DNA of 64,000 nt from Haematococcus lacustris (taxonomy: Eukaryota > Chlorophyta > Chlorophyceae > Chlamydomonadales > Haematococcaceae): assembly GCA_030144725.1 (NCBI GenBank), contig JASKMD010000018.1:5857469-5921468 (forward strand), in the 5' to 3' direction. Position numbers and translations under genes: made by a program. The stretch's first letter is position 1; each line of letters starts with the position of its first letter. The notes under the pieces were generated by a model that saw only the letters and a list, made by a program, of their open reading frames with translations, did not search any database and was not told where the DNA came from. This document shows positions 45,801-54,000 of this stretch, piece by piece.

Positions 45801-47417
45801 CCTGCCCAGCTCACCAGCCCAGCTCAGCCCGGCCTGGATGACATGCGAGCAACCCCGCCCAGCCAGCAGCAGTGGCCCAGCCTTCAAGCAGGCATGTCTG
45901 ACCCCACCGCGCTCTCAGCCCTGGTCTCGGGCACTGACCACTGGCCAGCAGCGGTACAGGAGCTGATGAAGGGGCTGTCCGGTCCGCCCTGCACCTTCAC
46001 CCCTCAGGCCCCACCACCACCACAGCCCACCACCACACTGCCACTAGGTCCCACCAGTGGCACCAGCAGCACCAGCAGCAGCAGGGAGGCCATTGCGACG
46101 CCCTCCCACACGACCCAGCCTGTGCGCCCCAGCTATGAGGCCGGCCACCTGGAGCTAGAGGAGCAGGAGGGTGAGGGGCCGGAGGGGGCAGGCACGGCGG
46201 GCCAGGTTGTGGGAGGTGGCCCAGGCGCAGCTGGCTGGTCCTCTGACAGCCACACCGCCACAGTGGGTGCTGCAGCTGCTACGTCGACTGCGGCAGCGGC
46301 GGCCAAGGCGCGTTCAGCTGCGGGGGCGGCTGCGGCAGCCCGTTGCCTGATGGCCGGCTTGGCCACTGCTGCCAGCAGGAACAAAGCAGCAGGGCCAGCC
46401 GCCACAAGGACTGACCAGAGCTCCTGCACCCTCCCTGCCCCTGTCCCTTCCACACCAGCTGCTGCAGCTGCCCCTCAAGCCTCTTGCTCCACCCTCCCCA
46501 CCTCGCTGCCTCCCTCCACAGCCCCCTGCCTGCCTGGCCCTGCTGCTCCTGCTCCTACTGCTGCGGCACAGCTGGTCAACATGGGCCTCGGCAGTGTTGA
46601 GGAGCATGCAGGGGACATGGGCCCACTGCGGCTGCTGCTGGCGGCCAGCCTGCCTGCTTACCTCTCTGCCGGCGGCCTAGCAGACCTGCAGGGGGTGGGC
46701 CTTGTAGGGAGGAGGATGCTGCTGCGCGGGCTGAGGCAGGGCGACATGCTGACTCTGCAGCACCTGCTGAGGTGGGCTGCGGGCTCCTGCCTCCACGTGC
46801 CAGTGCTGCAGCCCCTGCCTCCACCCTCACCCCTGCCCTACCCTTTGCCCTTCACCCTGCCCCCTGCCCTACCCTTTGCCCTTCACCCTGCCCCCTGCCC
46901 CACCCCAAGTGGGCATAAGTTACGACTCCTGCCCTCACCCCCTTTTACCTTCTCTACCCCCTACCTTGCCACACCCCGTGCCCTTGCCCTTGCCGCTGCA
47001 GTGCTCTGGGGCTGTCGGCCTTTGCGCCTGCCTTCCAGCAACAAGGCGTACACTTGTACCAGCTGCTGGCCATGGAGCCGGAGCAGGTGGCCAGGCTGGG
47101 GGGCTTGCCTCTGGGCCACTGCCTGCGGGTAAGAGGCTGGGCTGGGGGCAGCAGGGCAGGGCAGAGGCTGTGGGGCCTGCAGGCAAGCAGCTATGCCAAG
47201 GTGCAGGGCATGGTGGGGTGGGGGTCAGGCAGGGACGGTCATAACTGTTAACTCACTCATCGTGGTGCCAGGCTCAATATGGTTAGGGGCGTTGGTGTGG
47301 TGGCCGGGTGCTCACTCCTGCCTCTTGCCCCCTTGTGCCTGGCTGCAGGTGTACGAAGCAGTGCAGCACCTGGCCCGCTTTCTGCTGTTCACCTGTGAGG
47401 CGGGCGGAGGGGAGTAG
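27111..47417 (+). CDS. Gene B: two-component cyclase opsin (2c-Cyclop)
   Basis: Thirty exons join with fully agreeing phases: 27111-27222, 27353-27613, 28182-28351, 28669-28883, 29449-29532, 29832-29921, 30289-30370, 31166-31272, 31587-31679, 32018-32101, 33040-33195, 33452-33631, 33884-34975, 35212-36858, 37047-37159, 37345-37440, 37675-37798, 37996-38124, 38394-38462, 38731-38857, 40872-40987, 41241-41253, 41681-41753, 42267-42348, 42553-42644, 43094-43185, 43690-44819, 45123-46771, 47002-47128, 47349-47417. Counting from ATG 27378 the product is 2778 residues; the exon at 27111 would add an N-terminal helix. Domains in order: retinal-binding rhodopsin, histidine kinase, long disordered linker, receiver, class III guanylyl cyclase, coiled coil, SAM-like. 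This order defines green-algal 2c-Cyclops, light-inhibited guanylyl cyclases driven by His-to-Asp phosphotransfer. A membrane location is expected. The exact start and the last exon are uncertain. Confidence 0.85.
27353..29532 (+). other. Gene B: microbial (type I) rhodopsin module
   Basis: Four exons encode about 235 residues (numbered from M at 27378) that align along their length with bacteriorhodopsin (bR). Helix C reads [11 protein letters not shown] (R84, W88, T91-T92-P93). Helix D has AAADVLM (D117 at the bR D115 position). Helix E begins with W136, whose codon is split by an intron. Helix F has WSLFPVAW (W186, P190, W193, matching the bR retinal pocket). Helix G has NFTAKVMF with the Schiff-base lysine K218. 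The carboxylates that bR uses as counterions and proton donor are replaced: D85 by Q87, D96 by I98, D212 by N214. A sensory, non-pumping role is implied. The exons join a dimerisation-type linker in the exon at 29832. Confidence 0.88.
29034..29105 (+). repeat. (GGGT)n microsatellite
   Basis: About 17 GGGT units, slightly interrupted (GGCT, GAGT), lie in the gene B intron between 28883 and 29449. Confidence 0.9.
30885..31140. repeat. Dispersed repeat R1, copy 2 (gene B intron)
   Basis: Reverse complement of the block at 8930-9145, with conserved stretches such as TGATGCATGATTTATAGCTC and CGCAAAATCGCAGGTTGAAGG. It occupies most of the intron before the exon at 31166, ending about 25 bp from the acceptor. 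No coding capacity is evident. Confidence 0.6.
32253..32902. mobile_element. TA-flanked TIR element in a gene B intron
   Basis: Both ends carry TA followed by inverted CCGTACTGATACGCCCTG, with one mismatch (GCCC against ACCC). The inner repeats continue as TTGGTGAT with CACCAAAT motifs. The TA just outside the repeats fits the target site of Tc1/mariner-like elements. An 81-codon open frame at 32437-32682 (Ser/Asp/Glu-rich, GRGRGRG start) lies inside and is not a transposase. The element is therefore non-autonomous, inserted between exons 32018-32101 and 33040-33195. Similar ends occur at 56833-57755. Confidence 0.75.
34674..34736 (+). repeat. Exonised fragment of repeat L with flanking duplication
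   Basis: Bases 34687-34720 match the first ~35 bp of repeat L (AGCACCTT-GCCCTCAACCT) with about two differences from the copies at 12958 and 48246. The 15-bp word GTGAGAGGAGCAGCA occurs on each side (34674-34688 and 34722-34736). The offset is 48 bp, exactly 16 codons, so the coding frame of gene B is kept and ERSS is repeated in the protein. Confidence 0.65.
35405..35452 (+). repeat. Segment shared with a gene B intron (42987-43034)
   Basis: About 45 bp containing AAGCCCATGACCAGGGAATG then GGCTGGGTACC and GGGCAGGGG occur here inside a coding exon and again in the intron before the exon at 43094, with about three differences. The coding copy translates as [15 protein letters not shown]. The sequence is too long and too similar to be chance, so it is a dispersed repeat that has become coding in one place. 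Confidence 0.55.
37345..38124 (+). other. Gene B: response-regulator receiver domain
   Basis: Three exons (37345-37440, 37675-37798, 37996-38124) encode residues 1450-1566. The acidic pair is D1460-D1461 in LSVDDEE, the phosphoacceptor is D1506 in [13 protein letters not shown], the switch Ser is S1536 in IMVSAK, and the conserved Lys is K1558 in FVRKPF. All key receiver residues are therefore present. The exon at 38394-38462 ([11 protein letters not shown]) continues the last helix into the cyclase linker. It is expected to receive phosphate from His272 and control the cyclase. Confidence 0.92.
39074..40698 (-). mobile_element. Pogo/Tigger-like DNA transposon in the cyclase intron
   Basis: The 1625-bp element is bounded by inverted CACAGAAAGGTTC, extending to about 20 bp with mismatches, and flanked on both sides by TA, the usual target of Tc1/mariner/pogo elements. 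It lies in the gene B intron between the two halves of the FS|DIVGF motif. It encodes, on the minus strand, an N-terminal DNA-binding part and a C-terminal tail of a transposase but no visible DDE core, so it is an internally deleted copy. Correct splicing of gene B depends on removing it with the 2-kb intron. Confidence 0.8.
39460..40346 (-). pseudogene. Pogo-type transposase, DDE core deleted
   Basis: The 185-codon frame 40346-39789 carries two helix-turn-helix parts. The first is psq/HTH-like (around [20 protein letters not shown], then [10 protein letters not shown]). The second is a CENP-B/Tc5-type domain ([12 protein letters not shown] ... [19 protein letters not shown]). A second frame (39768-39460) starts with [12 protein letters not shown] and ends in a Lys/Ala-rich tail, typical of the C-terminus of such transposases. 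The ~57 bp between them cannot hold the ~200-residue DDE domain and contain stop codons. The copy is therefore a non-catalytic deletion derivative. Its DNA-binding half might still be made. Confidence 0.7.
41241..41253 (+). other. Gene B: 13-nt microexon
   Basis: The microexon lies between GGCTGCAG and G|GTGCGT. It encodes V-E-T-I plus the first base of Gly and supplies E1672, the predicted guanine-contacting residue. Without it the KVETIGDAYM motif is lost and the frame shifts, so it must be included for an active enzyme. Confidence 0.85.
42815..42960 (-). repeat. (CA)n tract and solo 3' end of a Fanzor element
   Basis: About 15 CA units (42817-42847) are followed by AATTGTAAGCTGATGACAGC and CACACACTACAG. 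This is the same 3' flank that follows the Fanzor-like frames at 17 kb and 48.7 kb, and it stops within about 70 bp. No coding part remains. It lies in the gene B intron between 42644 and 43094, next to the repeat shared with 35405. Confidence 0.6.
43690..46771 (+). other. Gene B: post-cyclase disordered region and coiled coil
   Basis: Residues ~1815-2713 follow the cyclase. The first part is Gln/Ala/Ser/Pro-rich. The junction of exons 43690-44819 and 45123-46771 creates a helical, Gln/Ala-rich stretch (around [19 protein letters not shown], then [20 protein letters not shown]) that reads as a coiled coil only when the intron is removed, which supports the splice. A Lys/Ala-rich basic tract ([17 protein letters not shown]) lies near the middle, then low-complexity sequence up to a short Leu-rich helix before the SAM-like domain. 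Confidence 0.7.
44862..44945 (+). repeat. 21-22-bp tandem repeat in an intron
   Basis: Four near-identical units of CTATGGCTTGTGCTGCCTGTG lie in the intron between 44819 and 45123. They keep an open frame, giving a false Cys/Leu-rich extension of the exon. Confidence 0.85.
47002..47417 (+). other. Gene B: SAM-like domain and stop
   Basis: The last two exons encode [38 protein letters not shown] and [17 protein letters not shown]. This follows the five-helix SAM pattern (L-x-Y/F-x-x-x-F, then L-L-x-L, then L-G-x-L-G-x-R-x-K/Y-x-x-x-x-L). Translation stops at TAG 47415. An alternative donor T|GTGAGG at 47390, with acceptor TTACAG at 47467, would replace the last nine codons by 62 codons containing a hydrophobic helix, ending at 47652. 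The phases agree for either. SAM domains usually mediate oligomerisation. Confidence 0.65.
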
Positions 47418-48245
47418 GTGGTGAAGCCTGCACCCTCCACCTCACTCCTCCCTCACCTGCCTTACAGTGCGCAATGCTGGCCTCACACACTGGCCCCTTT
47501 GTGCTGACCCGACTGCTGTTTGGTTAGGCATGGCCGTGCTGCACCCGCTGCTGCTGTTGCTGCCGCTGCTGCATGGCCTCATCAGGATATATATCCAGCC
47601 CCACCAGTTTGTTTGGGTGGAGCCAGTTTCCATGGGCGGTGGGTCAAGCTAGGGTGGGTCAAGTTTTGGCAGCCTGGCAAGCAGGTAGGGGATTTTGGTG
47701 CTCCCAGGGCGTGCCCCTGCATATTACACACACTTGATGTGGCCTAGTTGAGTTGCCACTTGCACCAGTTGGGGATTTCGTGAAATAGAGAGGCTCGTTA
47801 TGAACCAGCGAGGTTTGGGTGGGCTGTGGGGCGTGCATTGCACTTGGGTCCAGGTTCCAGACGTCCATATCTTCCCACAGAGCGCAACCTGCGAGCGTGT
47901 GCCATGGCTGCAGCAAGCAAGCCTGAAAGAAAGTTGTCACTCATGCATGCCACATAAGCGCAAATGAACATGTCCATGCCACTTGTGCACGGACGTTTAG
48001 AAACAACGCCATCATAGTAGTGGGTGCGTTGGAGCTCCAAAGGAACTACCAAGTTTTTGTGTGCTGCGTGTGTGTTGATGCTGCCCCGATGGCCTTCCGT
48101 GATCACCTGACATTGTAGGGCTACAGCTGGGCAGACAACACAATCATTTTTGGCACTATTTCACCAACGCTTTGTTGTGTTGGCGTATGTGTTGTGAACT
48201 GCGAATATGACATAAAAATGATTGTTGGATTTTTGAAAAACTTCC
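47418..48245. other. Intergenic region downstream of gene B
   Basis: It may include an alternative last exon of gene B (47468-47652). Overlapping minus-strand frames at 47798-48106 have mixed, non-repetitive composition but no recognised domain or splice context. No TGTAA polyadenylation signal was noticed. Confidence 0.4.
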
Positions 48246-48392
48246 CTTCAGCACCTTGGCCCTTCACCCTAGAGCCTTCATTGCCGAGGAACACTGAGTG
48301 CGGACCACTACAGAACGGTGCTTTTGTCTGGTTGAGTTCCCATGCACATGGCATGCATGTGGCATACGCATGGCATCCAATGGCGGATTAAG
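48246..48392 (+). repeat. Terminal repeat L, third copy
   Basis: The sequence CAGCACCTTGGCCC followed by CTAGAGCCTTCATTGCCGAG, and then GTGCTTTTGTCTGG and CATGGCATGCATGTGGCATA, matches the copies at 12958 and 16644. Here it lies directly upstream, on the same strand, of a Fanzor-like frame. In the 17-kb copy it lies beyond the 3' flank in the opposite orientation. It therefore behaves like a terminal inverted repeat. Confidence 0.55.
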
Positions 48393-48675
48393 ACCTACCC
48401 AGCCCACCAAGGGCAAAGGCAAGACCCAGGGCAAGGCTACTAAAGCCAAGCCCCCACCACAGCCAGGCAGGTGGGTAGACAGGGCCTGCAATGCAGCGCT
48501 GAACATGCAGCGCATTGGGGAGAGCAGGTGGCATCCACTGGAGCTGTGCTACTGGCCAGACCAGGGAGCGCTGCAAGCCAAGGGCAAGGAGTACTCTGGC
48601 CTGGGCTACAAGCGGTTGCAAGACAAGCCACCCAAGGCCCAGCAGCAGCAGCAGCAGCCTGCTGTGGCACAGTAG
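48393..48675 (+). pseudogene. TnpB/Fanzor-like fragment with mutated RuvC-III Asp
   Basis: The frame reads from a Lys/Pro-rich linker into GRWVDRACNAALNMQRIG, then RWHPLELCYWPDQG, KGKEYSGLGYKRL and a poly-Gln tail ending at TAG 48675. Compared with the copies at 17 kb and 19.6 kb (VDRDCNAAL), the Asp that precedes C-N-A-A is replaced by Ala. In TnpB/Fanzor nucleases this RuvC-III Asp is catalytic. Together with the missing N-terminal two thirds this makes the copy non-functional. The 3' flank (48676-48780) matches the other copies. Confidence 0.65.
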
Positions 48676-48799
48676 TGTGTGCCCCCCTTCGTTGAGTTGT
48701 CATCAGCTTACAATTAGTGCATGTTTTTCATGTCAACTCTACACAATAGCCCTCAGGGGTCAGGCAATAGAGTAGGTGGTAGGCACTCATGCACCATGT

Positions 48800-49575
48800 C
48801 CATGTGCACTGGGTATACTCAACACAACCCATCAACACCACTTGAGTCGGGCGACTAGTGCCCACTAGTGGTCCTAGTATTCCCGCTAGTGGCCACTAGT
48901 GGTCCCTGGTGGTCCGGCTCAAATGGAGGCCCTAGTGAGGGACAAGGGGACTGTGACACAACAGTCCCACAAAGAGGCAGAGCTGTGCAGCAGCCTTACA
49001 ACTGATGGCTGCACACGCTCCTCAGGCACCTGCTGCGATGCGTCACAACAGCTACATCATCGAGCGTGGAAGGCACCTCCCTCCTTGAACCATCTCCTGC
49101 TCATTCAGCTCACTGGTCCATTATAGTTTATATACGCATCAGATATTCTTATGGTATAAATTCAGTGAGCTCTTCGTAGCCGCATGCCCAGCACTCCGAC
49201 CTGTTTCTTCGCAAATGATGTTGCAAGTGTTTTGCAGTGCATTGCAGTGAGTCTTAAACCCCAAGAGGGGGAGGGCGGCCAAGGAGCCTGACGGCTAGTG
49301 GCTGAAGTGGTGTTTCATGCCAGACTGGCTCCCTCACACTCTCATCACACCGCTGCCGCCATGATTCTTGTCCGTTCCTGCCTAAGCACTCTACCCTAAG
49401 GGCGGCCCAAGCAATGGGGAGCATGTTGCTGAATAACACCATGCACAACGCATGCAGCCCAGCACAGCTCAGCTTAAGGGGGGCGCGGTGGGCAAAAGGC
49501 CTACTGCCTGAAAAAGTCGGATAGGATCTCGCCTCCTGCTACGCTGCGTCCCACTCGAGTGGTGGTAGTGGTGGT

Positions 49576-49606
<31 letters not shown>

Positions 49607-49960
49607 GGGGGGAGGGGGGGGGGGTCCCTAGGGGTAGGTCAGGCAGCTGCCTGAAGGTGAGGGAATGTGGCCAAGTCATGATCTAGGAAGGTGGAGTGAA
49701 AAGGGCTGCTGCCCCCTCCCTCCCTCCCCCCTGCATCTGGACCCTTAGGCCCCTGACCCATGGAAAGGCTGTGAACATGGAAAGGCCGTGAGTGGATGCT
49801 GAGGGGGGGCGTCAAGGCCGCAGCTGCACAGCCGCCAGCTGCAGCAGTGTGACTGGCACTGCCGATCAGCCAGGTCTGCCCACTCCGCCTGCAAGCCAAC
49901 AACGCTAGCGAGGGTGGTGGGGCATGCCTGCCACATGCCCCATGCCCCATGGCCTGAGAG
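48800..49960. other. Intergenic region between genes B and D
   Basis: No supported gene lies here. It contains short CACTAGTGG-type palindromes near 48855-48905, an AT-richer stretch at 49120-49160 and a (GT)n(G)n tract. It should include the 3' untranslated region of gene D, which is transcribed towards it. Confidence 0.45.
49572..49625 (+). repeat. (GT)n followed by a poly-G tract
   Basis: About seven GT units run into more than 35 G residues interrupted once by A. Long G runs like this are prone to sequencing and assembly error, so the local length is unreliable. Confidence 0.9.
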
Positions 49961-51040
49961 TTAGGGAGAGGCCTGCCCGGGGGGCGCAAAGGGCGGGGGC
50001 GGCAGCAGCAGGCCAGGCGGGGGGGGGACCCACAGCGGGGGGGCGCCCAGGGGGGCACCGGGGGGCGGCGGCAGGGGGATGGCGCCAGGGAAGGGCGGCA
50101 GCCAGGGGTTCACCATGCTGCTGCTGGGCAGGGGGCCGAGGCCGGTCAGACGCTGAGGACTGCCTGACCGCCCCCCCTGCAGCCGAGCGCCGGGCGGCCT
50201 GGTTGCGGGTGGAGGGGGTGGGTAAGGGGGGGGCGGGCCCAGGGCCTGCATCCCGAATATGCCTAAGGGGGTGAAGGCTGAGGCGGCGGTGGAGGCTGCG
50301 GCGGCAGCAGGGGGGAGCTTGCCGGGGTCAGAACCAGCATCTGCCCCGCCCTGGGTGATGAAAACGGGCATGGGCTGCCAGGGGGATGCTACCATGCCTG
50401 ACCAGGGGCCAGCGGCAGAGGGGGGCTGCATCAACTTACTGGCACTGGCGACCAAGTTTGCCCGCGCCTGCCCGCTGCCTGCCTCCCCCTTTCCCTCTTG
50501 GCCCCCCTGTAGGGCTGGAGGGGGGGCGGGTGGCGGGGTGGGGGGCGTGCCTGTGAGTCCTGCCATGATGAACCTGAACGCGCGCACCGCCCGCTGCATG
50601 TCCCCCGACCCTGCATGGAACGCCGCCATGCAGAGCAAGGCGACATGGAGGGAGGTGGCCAGGAGGAAGGCGGAGTGAGCGCCCAGCAGCTGCTGGCTGC
50701 TCTCCAGGAGGCCGGTGTGGTAGGCAGCGGTGAGAGCCCAGGCCTGGGGCGCCGCACCCAGCAGGGGCACAGCCAGCATGATCATCACCTGCGCTGCTGA
50801 CACCGCCACAGCCACCAGGGAGGGGTGGTCCACTGGCAGCATGTCCAGCTCGTCCAGCTCGTCTGCCTGCGGCTGCGCTGTGCCGTGGAGAGGCAGGGGG
50901 GCAGCAGGCACCGGGCTGGAGGACGTCTTGGGGAGCAGAGGGGGGGCGGGGGGGCCTGCTGCTGCAGCGGGGGGGGCGGTGGTGATGGTGGCAGCGGCAG
51001 CAGGGAGGGGGGCGGCTGGGCCGTCAGCCTGCCCCTGGAG
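49961..51040 (-). other. Gene D: C-terminal part with two hydrophobic segments
   Basis: The minus-strand frame ending at the stop at 49961 encodes a Pro/Ala-rich stretch, an acidic patch (DELDELDMLPVDH) and two likely membrane helices (LVAVAVSAAQVMIMLAVPLL and SAFLLATSLHVALLCMAAFH). A Pro/Gly/Leu-rich tail follows. Joining to the exon at 53482-~51900 requires an intron in 51040-51900 that I could not place, because G-runs make the frame ambiguous. The opposite strand is also open over much of this stretch and is considered a composition artefact. Confidence 0.45.
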
Positions 51041-54000
51041 GGCCTCCCCCACGGCCTGGCTGTGGTCAGGGTGGGAGGCCAGGGCTGCAGACGCAGTGCA
51101 GGTTGCGCGGCCAGGGCGGGGAGCAGCAGGGGGGGGCGGCAGTGGGTGCCAGCCCCCAGGCATGACAGGTGGAGGGGCAGCAGAGGGAGGGCGGGGGGAG
51201 GCCTGGTCCTGGGCGCCCGGGTGCTGAGTTGGCCCAGGCGGGGGGTGGGGCACGGGGGGGAGAGGGTGACCTTGGAGCGTGGTGCCCTCCGCCACAGCCT
51301 GGGCGCCAGGGGCTGCAGCCCGCCCCCCTCCCCCCTCCCCCCTTCCCCCTCCCCTGCCCCCACTCACACCCCAAGAGGGGGGGGGGCCGCCACCCATCCC
51401 CCTGAGCTGCAAGGTGCCAGGTCCAGGTGGGCGTGCCCCTTGCCCCCCCTCCCACCCGCTCCGCTTCCAGCCCTGCGGCTTCTAGCTGTTGACCAGGCTC
51501 ATGGGGGCTGGGGGTGGGGGGCTGCAGGTCAGCAGCACTGGGCCCCCGCCCCTGGCCTTGGCAAAGTGCTGGGAGCGGGTCAGCGGCTGGGCGTGGCCGA
51601 GCAGCTGCCGCCGCAGGGGCCCCTTGCCTACCCTTCCTCCACGGAGCCAAGGTGGAGCCCCCACCTTGACCTGGTGGTGGGTTGGGGCGGGGTGTGGAGC
51701 TTGGTGGGGGAGGTGAGGGTGTGGGGGGGGAGGGGGTGTGGGGGGTGTGGGGGGGAGCCCCATGCACGTGTTGCATGCTGCCGCCTGGCCCTGGCCCGTA
51801 CCACCTGCCCTGGCAGGGCAGCAGCAGCAGGCCTTCCCCCACTGGGCCCCCTTCTTGAGCCAGCCAGCCACCTGTCCAGCCGCCTGACCCCTGCTGCCTC
51901 CCCTCCGGCGCAACCCTACTGCCTGACTGCCTGCCCGAGTGGTCTGGCTCGATAAGGAGGCGGCGAGACAGTGGCACGCTGCCTGACTTGGCCTTGGACG
52001 ACCTGGGGGGGCTCGCGCTCAGCATCGGTGGCTTGTCGCCAAGGAAGGAGGCACCGCGGGTAAGAGGCAGCTGGCTGGGCCTGGGTATGCCGCCTGGCCC
52101 CGCGCCGCCCTCCAGCACATCTTGCAGCACCACCCAGCCCCCAGAGTCGGTCTGCCCTCCACCACCCTCCCTGCTGCCAGCGCCAGTGGCACTGGGGTCA
52201 GGGGGCCCCTCGAGGGCGTGGACCCAGCCAGCTGCTGCGGTGAGACGAGCTCGTGAGGAGGGGCCTGCTCGGAGGGACGACGCAGAGGCGGCACTGCCCC
52301 GCACCACTCCCTCAGTCACCGCAGACATGGAGGCAGGCTCGATGAGGGGGCTGGGCGCTACTCTTGCGGGGGAGGCACGGCCTGATGCCGGGGCCGGGTG
52401 TGCTGCTGCGACCGAGGCCGAGGGTGCGGCTCCTGGCCTGCCGAGCAACACCGCGATCTTCGAAGCCAGTCGGTCCAGGGCGCGGCCCTCGTCCGTGGTG
52501 CTACCGGGGCTTGACAAGGTCGAGCGGCCCCCGGCTGCCGCGGAAGCTGCAGTCACCGCCACCTGGGGCCTCCGCGTCGTCAGGCTCCGCGTGAAGGCCA
52601 CCTCGCGGGCCGCGCGCCACTCGCGCCTTGCAATGGACGCGATGGCTAAAAGCGGCGCGAAGGGACCCAGCACGGCCAGGAGGGAGGTGGCGAGCAGCGT
52701 AATGGCGCCCAGGGCGAGCCAGGAAAACAGGTGGCGGGCCTGGGGCATTCCGTGCGTGTATTGTCCGCGAGAGTCTTTGTGCCACCAATGGCCAGCTCGG
52801 TTGCGCCAGCCCCACAGCCCGCACGCGAGCACCGCGACAGCCGCCCCTGGCAGCAGTAGCGTCGCGACCAGGACGGGTAGCAGCGCGCCAGAGCACAGCT
52901 TCAAGCCCGCTGAGCTGACGACGCGGCACGCTTGATGCCGGCCGCCGCGAGACATGTCGAGCACCAGCACCAGCACCACGGCTGTCCAGGCGCAGTGCAG
53001 GAGGCCAGCCAGCAGCATGTAAGCGAGCCATCCGCGGCCCTTCAGCTCTCGCTCCAGCCGGGCAGCCGCCCCCATGGCCACCACGTCAGTTTGCGGCACG
53101 GACTTCATGTCCAGCGCTGCCTGCAGGCCGTGCTGGATGGCGTCCGCGATGTTTCCCGAGCCGGGCTCAGCTTCGCGAGCCGTGCCAGACGATTCACTCG
53201 CGCGGCGGGGCCCTCCGCCATAGCCCGCGAACAGCACCAGCAGCCAGCCCAGCAGCGCGGCCGCAGGCAGGAGCACCAGCGCGGCACCCCACAAGACCCA
53301 GACGCGGAGCTCTGGCTCGAACAGAGAAGCGGTGTTGTGGTGGGGCGCGATGAGGAGGTTCAGCAGGGGGGCTGAGCGAGGGCAGGGCGCCAGGGCATAC
53401 CAGGTGCTGGCGTAGGGCTGGCCAGGGATGATGACGGTGTTGCCCGCCAGCAGGAGGGCGGGCTCCACTGCTGCCCAGGCGCCTGCTGCTTCCACCCTAC
53501 AGGTCATGCCAGGCCACAGGAGGGCAGGGCATGGTAGCGAAGGTGTGGCCTCTTTTCAACACCTGCCTGGCATGGAGGGAAGAGGGAGGTCAGGTCAGGT
53601 GAAGGGCGGCCGCATATTGCGTTGACATGGGTTTGGCTTTTCCAGGGTGTTCTAGGTGTGATTGCCCTGCCCTGCCCTGCCCTGCCCTAAGCTGGCCTGG
53701 CCTGCCTTGCCCTGAGATGGCCTGAGCTGCCCTGGCCTGCCCTAAGCTGGCCTGGCCTGCCCTGAGCTGATGATCTGTGTTGAAGGTGCAGGGTGTCAGG
53801 GGGAGGAGCTGCGGGGTCAGGAGCACACAGGCAGAGGCCCAGGTGCAGTGTGCATGCACACACTGCTGTGTATGCCCTGAAGAGGGCTAGGTGAAGGTGG
53901 AGTGCACTTGAGGTGAAAGGTGGGAAAGGTGGGAAAGGTCCCAGAAGGGTGAGAGGATGAAGGTGTGAGGGGTCACACTGGAGGGAGGAGACTGAGGACT

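Noticed and set aside
50730..51955. Plus-strand frames of 165 and 376 codons opposite gene D
   Set aside because: They are Gly/Arg/Ala-rich complements of Pro/Ala/Ser coding sequence; no splice-phase or domain support.
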